NCBI GenBank assembly: GCA_034520745.1
Contig: JAXHNF010000011.1
Location: forward strand, 1 to 64,000
Source: Alkalibacterium sp034520745
GTDB taxonomy: Bacteria > Bacillota > Bacilli > Lactobacillales > Carnobacteriaceae_A
Direction: 5' to 3'
Length of the DNA stretch: 64,000 bases
Under the pieces are notes generated by a model that saw only the letters and a list, made by a program, of their open reading frames with translations, did not search any database and had not been told where the DNA came from. Position 1 is the first letter of the stretch, and the number at the start of each line of letters is the position of its first letter. Positions 58,239 to 64,000 of this stretch are shown here, piece by piece. A program made the position numbers and the translations under genes.

Positions 58239-58353
58239 TGAGAGGTTGTGATCAAGTTTATTCGCACTTTGAATCAACTTGACCACAATGTTAAGCCAGT
58301 CATCGACTGGCCAATAACCTAATTAAGGTGTCCATTTTCTTGACATAACTCCA

Positions 58354-58655
58354 GAAATGGTCGACCCAGATACTTGCGGTGAAACGGGTCGACCGTTTCG
58401 ACCCGGAAATGGTCGACCCAACTGCTTGCGGTGAATCGAGTTGACCGTTTTGACATCGAAATGGCCGACCCGGATACTTTCGGTAAATCGAGTCGACCAT
58501 TTTGTGCCTGGAATGGTCGACCCAGCTGATTGCAGCGAAACGAGTTGACCGTTTTGACCCCGAAATGGTCGACCCAGCTGCTTGCGGTGAAACGAGTCGA
58601 CCGTTTTGACCCTGGAATGGCCGACCCGGATACTTGCGGCGAACTGAGTTGGTCC
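58354..58655. repeat. 52-bp minisatellite, right part (about six units)
   Basis: Continuation of the array left of the IS. Six units of about 52 bases, each with a GTCGAC or near-GTCGAC palindrome pair and alternating variants (ACCCAGATACTTGCGG, ACCCAACTGCTTGCGG, ACCCGGATACTTTCGG). The last unit decays into GAACTGAGTTGGTCC. Open frames of 110-130 codons on the minus strand read repeated GRPF, STRFT and WVDH blocks; these are repeat artefacts. Confidence 0.88.
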
Positions 58656-58726
58656 AAAACCAGTCATTATTCTTAAGAATTCCAAAATACACAGCCAGCT
58701 AACGTCTCTAGGACCCTTCAAAACGA

Positions 58727-58778
58727 AAAAACTGTTTCCTTAATGTCAGCTGAACCGACAGAAGTGGAAACAGCTTTT
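58727..58778 (-). terminator. Terminator after the YibE/F gene
   Basis: On the minus strand AAGCTGTTTCC pairs with GGAAACAGTT around a 26-base loop with a TCAGCTGA palindrome, followed by TTTTTTCG. Its left arm, AGCTGTTTCCACTTCTGTC, recurs almost unchanged in the terminator at 60,217. Confidence 0.75.
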
Positions 58779-58853
58779 TATATTGATCATATTTTTGCGA
58801 AAAGCAAAAATTTCTTCATTCTCAGATACACTCCAATTCTCAGGCAGAGAATT

Positions 58854-60075
58854 CTAATCGTTCAGCTGGATACTGACATCACTGGAAGCTGGAGAAACCT
58901 TTCTGGCTTTTACTTTGTCTCTTAACAGCCCAGATGTAATTGCCGTCAGAGGAATCGACAGTATCAGGCCAATACTGCCTGACAAGGCTCTGATCACTTC
59001 TGTGGCGATCAGGTCCATATTGATGATACTGATGAAAGGTTCCTGATAAGCGCTAAATAACAGCAGTAAAGGAATCATGCTCCCGATATAGGCCAGAATC
59101 AGTGTATTGGCCATGGTTCCCATGATATCCTTGCCCACGTTCATCCCGGCTAAAATCAGCTTTTTAGTGGATATCGACGGATCCACCGCTCGGATCTCTT
59201 CCATAGCAGAGGCGATGGACATCCCGACGTCCATGACGGCCCCAAGAGCGCCCATAATGATACCGGCGAATAACAGGCCACTGAAATCAAAATCCACACC
59301 TTGAGGGATGTACATGAGCATGCCGGCTTCCTGACTGGATATTCCGGTCAGCCTGATCTGATTCCCTACGACATAAGCGATAAGTCCGGCTATCAGTACA
59401 CCTCCCAGAACGCCGATAATGGCTGAGTAGGATTTGATATTGTTGCCTCCGACAAATAAAATAGTGACCACAGTGATAATGATGGAGATCCCTATGGTAA
59501 GAAGTATCGGACTGTACCCTGCCAGCAGACCGGGGATCAGCACTTTTAGGAGTAATACCAGCGTAAGACTCAGGGTAATGATTGTCTGAAGCCTTTCTTC
59601 CCTCCAAGTAAAAGAAGCAGAGCCACAAAAGCGCCAAGTACGATATAGATATAAGTATCCCGGACGTATTCAACGATATGAACGCCATTTTCGGCATTGA
59701 TGTCTTCAACGTTCACGAGCACATTATCGCCTGGAGACAGATCAAAATCAAAACTGGGATTGCCCGTTAAGTAGTGAAAGGATTCCACTACTTCTCCATC
59801 ATACTCGCCAGATGTGAATTCCAGCCGGACAGACAGGATTTCCGTGTAAAACCCTTCGTCAAGTCCAGCCCCTTCGGCTTGTTCGACTTCCAGAACGCGG
59901 GCTCTTTCGATTTGTTCTTCTACTCCTTCGGCAGGTTCTTCAATCATTTCCTCGGAAAAGGCTCTTCCTCTATTGTCCCTGAAGGATCAGAGAGTTCTCC
60001 TGCATATGCGGTATTCATAAAAAAAGGTATTATCATGCTTAATAAAAGAATGACTCCAACAATTTTAATCTTCAT
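58854..60075 (-). CDS. YibE/F family membrane protein
   Basis: Polytopic membrane protein of unknown function. A signal-like start (MKIKIVGVILLLSMIIPFF, cleavage after AYA following a frame fix) leads to an acidic extracellular domain (VEEQIERARVLEVEQAEGAG, DLSPGDNVLVNVEDINAENG), then a helix IYIVLGAFVALLLLLGGKKG, and after a break near 59,560 the YibE/F core: SYSAIIGVLGGVLIAGLIAYV, DFDFSGLLFAGIIMGALGAVMDVGMSIASAMEEI, SIINMDLIATEVIRALSGSIGLILSIPLTAITSG. Breaks near 59,960-59,985 too. About 407 residues. ATG at 60075 after GGAAGG. Confidence 0.87.
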
Positions 60076-60216
60076 TTAACTATCCTTCCTTAAATAACAT
60101 TAATAATTTATCATTTCGAACCTTCATTATCCCATAGGCAGTCGATCATATCTACACTTTAACGAAAAGACAAACAACTGTCATAATTACCGACAGAGGC
60201 CGTTTGTCCTGACCGA

Positions 60217-60270
60217 AAAAAGCTGTTTCTATTTCTGTCAGAAAAACTGACAGAAGTAGAAACAGCTTTT
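60217..60270 (-). terminator. Terminator after the HD-domain gene
   Basis: A 24-bp stem with one G-U (AAAAGCTGTTTCTACTTCTG and so on) and a five-base loop; the minus strand continues in TTTTTTCGG. Partly the same sequence as the terminator at 58,727. Confidence 0.85.
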
Positions 60271-60299
60271 GAATTCAACATACTACTTTAAAAGATCGA

Positions 60300-60828
60300 T
60301 TAGGCGTGTACGACTCTCAGCTTCATGCTCCATTCGGAAACTTTCTGCTTGACGACTGTTCTCACAGGCGTTGAGACTTCGTTGATCGCGCAGTATTTAT
60401 CTACACAAGTCACGACCAGACTTTCTTTGTACAAAGGGATCCCGGATTTTCTAGTCGTCAGAAACATATGCTTAAGGATGATATCTTTTTCAAGCTCGCT
60501 TAAGTCTGTCAGACGCTGTGCATTTTCCACTGCAAGTTTTTGGATGGACACAGTTATGCGATCCGGCTTTCATTGAAGCGATCTCTTCTCTGCCTTCATG
60601 AAAGAAGTCATGCAGCAGTCCTGCTCTGGCTATTGCTCTCACGTTCAGGTTCAGACGCTTTGCGATTTTATAGCTTACATACGATACAAACAGTGAATGG
60701 ATCAGACGCGTTGTATAATGGTGGTGCGTGATTTCATCTAGTTTTAGCAGATCTTCATCTTCCAGCAGATCTTCGACTAATGTCATATATTCTGTGTCAT
60801 TTTCCCATATTGAGCGAACAAATTCCAT
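60300..60828 (-). CDS. HD-domain phosphohydrolase
   Basis: Probable nucleotide or phosphate ester hydrolase. HHHYTTRLIHSLFVSYVSYKIAKRLNLN and ARAGLLHDFFHEGREEI carry the first His and the HD dyad. After a frame break near 60,540 the helical end reads LAVENAQRLTDLSELEKDIILKHMF, DKYCAINEV. About 176 residues. Substrate unknown. ATG at 60828 follows AAGGAG. Often next to the SpoU methyltransferase in Lactobacillales, as here. Confidence 0.85.
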
Positions 60829-60999
60829 GGAAAGTCTCCTTTTCAAACGATTCAGTGATAGTCTGCAGCCTTATGTACTGCGGCTGTCCATAAGTTATCT
60901 TACTCCTCAAGAGAAAAAAGAAAAGGAAACTCTCTGTTTTTAAAACGTTTTCATGGTGATTGTGACAAAATTGTCAAAAATGACGGCCGAGGGTCATTT

Positions 61000-61764
61000 T
61001 CAATGGTACAAGCTGAACATCAGGACACTGGCGGCGATCGCCACGTTCAGTGATTCTGCCTGCCCTTTGATCGGGATATACAGATTTTTTGTCGTCTGTT
61101 CCAGTATGTTTGCATTGACGCCGTTTCCTTCATTTCCGACAATCAGACCAAACTGATTTTTAGGTCCGACTGTACGGTAAGAAACGGCTCTATCGTCTAA
61201 AGCTGTCCCGTAAACCGGTATTCCTTTATCCTGAAACTTCTTGATCCACGTCTCAAGATCGTCATGAATGATCGTTATATGGAACTGACTCCCCTGTGCG
61301 GAACGAAGTGTCTTGGGATTATACAGATCCACGGATCCTTTCCCGATGATCACTCCTTCAAACCCGGCGGCATCTGCCGTGCGCACCAGTGTACCGAGAT
61401 TGCCCGGATCCTGCACTTCATCCAGCATCAGAACAGGCTTTTCTCCAGTGATCCTATTCGGCGCCTCAGCACTTTCGATCACTGCAATGATCCCCTGATC
61501 AGTCACAGTATCACTTAACGCAGCGGCGATTTCCTCAGTCACAGTGACAGCATTGACGTCTTTATCTTCTATTAAATACATGAATTCATCCAGCTTATCT
61601 TCTCTGATCAGAACAGTTTCGATCAACACGTCTGATTTCAGTGCTTCTTCAACTAAATGAAGACCTTCGACTAGATACCTGTTCTGTTTCTTTCTGCCTT
61701 TTCGCGTGAGCAGTTTTTTCCAGTCTCTGACTTGTTTGTTCTGTATTGATTCGATTTTTTCCAT
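61000..61764 (-). CDS. TrmH/SpoU family RNA 2'-O-methyltransferase
   Basis: 254 residues, intact. N-terminal substrate-binding domain (KQVRDWKKLLTRKGRKKQNRYLVEGLHLVEEALKS) and SPOUT catalytic knot: motif 1 LDEVQDPGNLGTLVRTADAAGFEGVIIG, motif 2 GLIVGNEGNGV, motif 3 IPIKGQAESLNVAIAASVLMF. Methylates 2'-O ribose of rRNA or tRNA; the exact site is not predictable. ATG at 61764. Confidence 0.93.
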   Translation of the reverse strand: MEKIESIQNKQVRDWKKLLTRKGRKKQNRYLVEGLHLVEEALKSDVLIETVLIREDKLDEFMYLIEDKDVNAVTVTEEIAAALSDTVTDQGIIAVIESAEAPNRITGEKPVLMLDEVQDPGNLGTLVRTADAAGFEGVIIGKGSVDLYNPKTLRSAQGSQFHITIIHDDLETWIKKFQDKGIPVYGTALDDRAVSYRTVGPKNQFGLIVGNEGNGVNANILEQTTKNLYIPIKGQAESLNVAIAASVLMFSLYH

Positions 61765-61817
61765 CGGGCATTTCCTCCAGCATTTTTTCATATATCAACA
61801 GTATACAGGACATGAAA

Positions 61818-61847
61818 AGAGGAGAAAGCTGATTTGCTTCTCTCCTC
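61818..61847 (-). terminator. Terminator after the M23 hydrolase gene
   Basis: On the minus strand GAGGAGAGAAG pairs with CTTTCTCCTC (one bulge) around AAATCAG, followed by TTTTCATG. Confidence 0.7.
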
Positions 61848-61860
61848 ATGTATGCCAAGC

Positions 61861-63208
61861 TTATCTGATGTAGTTCATTGGGTTAACGGGTGTACCATTT
61901 TTGTAAACGATAAAGTGTAAGTGAACACCAGTAGAACGTCCTGTTGTTCCCATGATTCCCAGCTGCTGTCCTTGAGAGACACGCTGTCCTGGAGCAACAC
62001 TTAAATTAGGCTGCATGTGTGCATACAACGTTTCATAACCATCACCGTGATCGATAATTACACGGTATCCGTAAGTTCCAGAGTATGAGGCACTTTTAAC
62101 TGTTCCGGCACGTGATGCTACAATAGGTCCGCCGCCCGCAATATCGGTTCCGTTATGAAATGATCCACGTTTACCTGTAACAGGATGGGTACGGTAACCA
62201 AATCCTGAAGTGTATCGGCCATTCGCCGGACGAGTCCAGCCGCTGTTTGACTGTGAGCTGGTTGTGCTTGCAGGTTTAGAAGACGTTGACGCTTGAGAAC
62301 TCTTGCTCGCTTTCGCTTCTGCTTTAGCTCGGGCTGCTGCTTCTGCCTTGGCTTTGGCTTCTGCTTCTTTCTGACGTTTTTCTTCAGCGATACGGAGCGC
62401 TTCTTGTCTTGCACGTTCTTCTTCAATGATACGCTGTTTTTCAGCTTTCATTTCTTCATTCAATGTGCTTGTGCGTTCAGCAATAATTGCCCTGCTCGTT
62501 GATGAATGATTCTCTTTCTTCAGCATTCATTTCATATTTCTCTGCAATTTGGACGATTTTGTCGTCTAAAGCCACACGCTGGTTGACCAGGTTGTTACGG
62601 CTGACTTCAAGCTGCTGCTTGACGTTTTCCATTTCTTCCTGTTCAAGTTTGACTTGTTTTTCCGTTTCTTCCATAGCATTCTGGTCAGCGATCTGTTCTT
62701 CCATGATATCCTGGTTTGCAGAAACTAATTTATTCACGACACTGATGCGTCCGATCAAGTCAGTCAGGCTTTCAGCCGACATCAGCAGATCAACGATATC
62801 AGATGCGCTGGCATTCGTCTGTACCGAACGTGCCTGTGATTCCAGCTGTTCGTTACGGTCATCGATCTGCTGCTGCAGACGTGCGATTTCTTCCTGCAGA
62901 CGTACGATTTCTTCTTTGATGCGCTCGATCTCTTTTTCCTGTTCATTGATTTCAATGACTAAATCATCGATATCCGCTTGAAGCGCTGTGACTTCTTTTT
63001 CTAACTCAACTTTTTCATTTTCGAGAGCTTTCATTCTCTCTTCGCGGTTCTTTATCTCACCGCCGACTTTTTGAGATTCATTTTTAAGTTCTTGTTCCTG
63101 CTGCTGTAATTCATTTAGTTTTTGAGAAGCATCGACTTCGACCGGACGCAGTAAAGGTCCCGCAAGCATTACTGAAGCCATTGCTGTTATTATATACTTC
63201 TTATTCAA
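61861..63208 (-). CDS. PcsB-like coiled-coil peptidoglycan hydrolase, M23 domain
   Basis: Secreted zinc endopeptidase of the LytM/M23 family with the same N-terminal coiled coil as the NlpC/P60 protein at 28,439. Signal peptide YIITAMASVMLAGPLL, then long heptads (EEIARLQQQIDDRNEQL) and the block AESLTDLIGRISVVNKLVSAN. After a frame break near 62,500 come an Ala/Glu/Lys helix, a Ser/Thr linker and the M23 domain with the metal site: GSFHNGTDIAG (His, Asp) and GVHLHFIVYKNG (HxH), plus GDGYETLYAHMQ. About 449 residues. A TTG at 63208 behind GGGAG is the best start. Confidence 0.9.
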
Positions 63209-63327
63209 TCTGAAAAACTCCCTTGTCAATTAATATTCATTTAGGCTGTTTGGTTATTCATTATATATAGTAATTAAAATTCAGTTTGTAACTAATATGA
63301 TTGCTCATTCGTTTTTAGCACTAGAAT

Positions 63328-63352
63328 CATCATAGCATAGGACATGTCCTAT
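63328..63352 (-). promoter_or_regulatory. Promoter with perfect 16-bp palindrome in its spacer, M23 hydrolase gene
   Basis: The minus strand has an extended -10 (TGCTATGAT) at 63,328-63,336, and directly upstream the perfect palindrome ATAGGACATGTCCTAT (63,337-63,352), which fills the region between -10 and -35. No good -35 is seen. This is where a repressor or a DNA-distorting activator would bind; the protein is unknown. Confidence 0.5.
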
Positions 63353-63744
63353 TGAGATTTAATTCCTGTGACAATCCAAATGCTCATTTGTTACACAACT
63401 GTATTATTTTAAGAAAAATTGACGAATCGTAAACTTGATAAATCCTTTAGTTAAGGCATTTACAACCAATTATTTTCTTTACAGCCTTAAAATCGTCTAT
63501 AAAAGAAGTGAACAAACCGTGACAGATGCATGGGTGATTTCAAAGATCTCCTCCCTCGTTCAGACTTTTTCATCCTCATCTGCGTTTGAGAATCTGACAT
63601 ACACAGACATGATTGTCCACTGCATTCAGTCCGTTTTGAAAATGAATACTATACAGTTTCTGCTTTTCACAAAAAAATTATGGCTTTAACTCTTACAGTC
63701 CGTCTCTGAATTTGCTATCCTATTATAGTAAAGAAAGGAAGACG
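63353..63744. other. AT-rich intergenic region without a recognised gene
   Basis: About 390 bases between the divergent M23 hydrolase and the GNAT-like gene. It should hold the promoter of the latter, but I found no clear -35/-10 pair. A 255-base open frame at 63,435-63,689 has no ribosome site or family likeness. Confidence 0.4.
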
Positions 63745-64000
63745 ATGATGGTCACATTCAAAGATATCGCTACACACAGCAAAATAGTCGATGAGAATGA
63801 TTTTTTCAGCCATTTTCATGACCCGGATGCACTGTTCCGATACGATTCGAACTTCTTCCAGCTGAAGTACTCGCCTACCATGGAAGAATTTGAACTGATC
63901 GAGACCATGCAGCTGGTTTTTTCAGAAGAAAACGGTCTGTCACACGTCAAATTCTACTGGCCGGAGAATCAGGGGATCCGTCCCGATACACTGGCTTATC
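63745..64000 (+). CDS. Start of a GNAT-like acetyltransferase (partial)
   Basis: The frame runs off the window after 85 codons. ATG ATG at 63745 lies behind AAAGAAAGGAAG. The visible part, VTFKDIATHSKIVDENDFFSH, RYDSNFFQLKYSPTMEEFELIE and GLSHVKFYWPENQGIRPD, resembles the N-terminal half of GNAT-fold proteins with a DUF5613-type domain in Lactobacillales. The acetyl-CoA site would lie beyond the end. No frame break so far. Confidence 0.5.
   Translation, partial: MMVTFKDIATHSKIVDENDFFSHFHDPDALFRYDSNFFQLKYSPTMEEFELIETMQLVFSEENGLSHVKFYWPENQGIRPDTLAY

Larger units (their letters stand above)
56939..58353 (+). mobile_element. IS3-family insertion sequence (IS150-like group), about 1,415 bp
   Basis: Complete element with orfA and orfB. 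The ends are imperfect inverted repeats that begin TG (left TGAGGTAGTCTTAATAGTGG followed by ACAC; right, read inward, TGGAGTTATGTCAAGAAAAT followed by GGACAC). Both sides carry GAA as a 3-bp target duplication (56,936-56,938 and 58,354-58,356), and joining the flanks restores a normal 52-bp unit. All frames are intact, so the element is young or maintained. Confidence 0.88.

Noticed and set aside
56783..58655. Possible CRISPR array
   Set aside because: The units are contiguous with no unique spacers, are 52 bp long and degenerate, and no cas gene is near.
58300..58721. Three overlapping minus-strand open frames of 110-130 codons with repeated GRPF, STRFT and WVDH blocks
   Set aside because: They are read-throughs of the 52-bp repeat in all three frames and have no ribosome site or family.
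63435..63689. 85-codon open frame in the gap before the GNAT-like gene
   Set aside because: No ribosome site, no family likeness, and it lies in AT-rich promoter-like DNA.
1..64000. rRNA or tRNA genes
   Set aside because: I found no stretch with convincing rRNA sequence or tRNA cloverleaf in either strand by eye; a dedicated search could still find one.

Overview
The window is a chromosomal segment of a low-to-mid GC Gram-positive bacterium of the order Lactobacillales. Support for this is the gene order pepP-efp-asp23-nusB-xseA-xseB-ispA-tlyA-argR-recN, gnd followed by an ArlRS-like pair, acylphosphatase next to YidC, ccpA divergent from pepQ, a comG pilus operon, and PcsB-like cell-wall hydrolases. 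Many proteins are acidic, which would suit a salt- or alkali-tolerant member of the Carnobacteriaceae (Alkalibacterium or Marinilactibacillus-like), but that placement is a guess.

Sequence quality matters for reading the annotation. Many conserved, normally essential genes (ispA, efp, yidC, ftsK, murI, pheT, gnd) carry one or more frame breaks, densest in positions 1-17,500 and sparser afterwards, while the IS element, mgtE, mutS2, ccpA, nusB and others are clean. I read this as residual indel error in a draft assembly, not gene decay. Coordinates for such genes span the reconstructed gene from start to stop.

Layout. 1-3,000: a nucleoside/BMP-type ABC transporter (permease start, ATPase, lipoprotein). 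3,100-7,100: FtsK/SpoIIIE translocase, acylphosphatase and YidC insertase. 7,300-11,650: ArlRS-like two-component system, 6-phosphogluconate dehydrogenase and a tiny membrane protein. 11,690-20,400: the information and isoprenoid cluster (recN, argR, tlyA, ispA, xseBA, nusB, asp23, efp, pepP), lacking the folD usually found between nusB and xseA. 20,700-24,820: the seven-gene comG pseudopilus operon for DNA uptake. 24,960-30,980: yebC, VanZ-like protein, PepF peptidase, a NlpC/P60 hydrolase and trhO. 31,200-36,230: class A PBP, ccpA and pepQ with two cre-like sites between the divergent pair. 36,290-42,840: two DUF421 genes, YtxH, DUF948, MscS channel, CbpB-like CBS protein, phosphodiesterase, XTP pyrophosphatase, glutamate racemase and YslB. 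42,900-49,100: FAD/NAD(P) protein, small orphan gene, trxA, mutS2, cvpA, zapA. 49,120-54,720: pheST under a T-box, an HxlR regulator, and mgtE under an M-box. 55,300-58,650: lipoprotein, SDR, then a 52-bp minisatellite interrupted by an IS3-family element. 58,850-64,000: YibE/F membrane protein, HD phosphohydrolase, SpoU methyltransferase, a PcsB-like M23 hydrolase and the start of a GNAT-like gene.

The most interesting observations are a proline-rich 32-codon leader ORF placed between the Mg2+ riboswitch terminator and mgtE and overlapping the mgtE start as ATGA; a 52-bp repeat array split by an IS3 element with a 3-bp duplication, so that its removal restores a perfect unit; and a perfect 16-bp palindrome lying inside the promoter spacer of the M23 hydrolase gene, whose coiled-coil domain is shared with the NlpC/P60 hydrolase 32 kb away.
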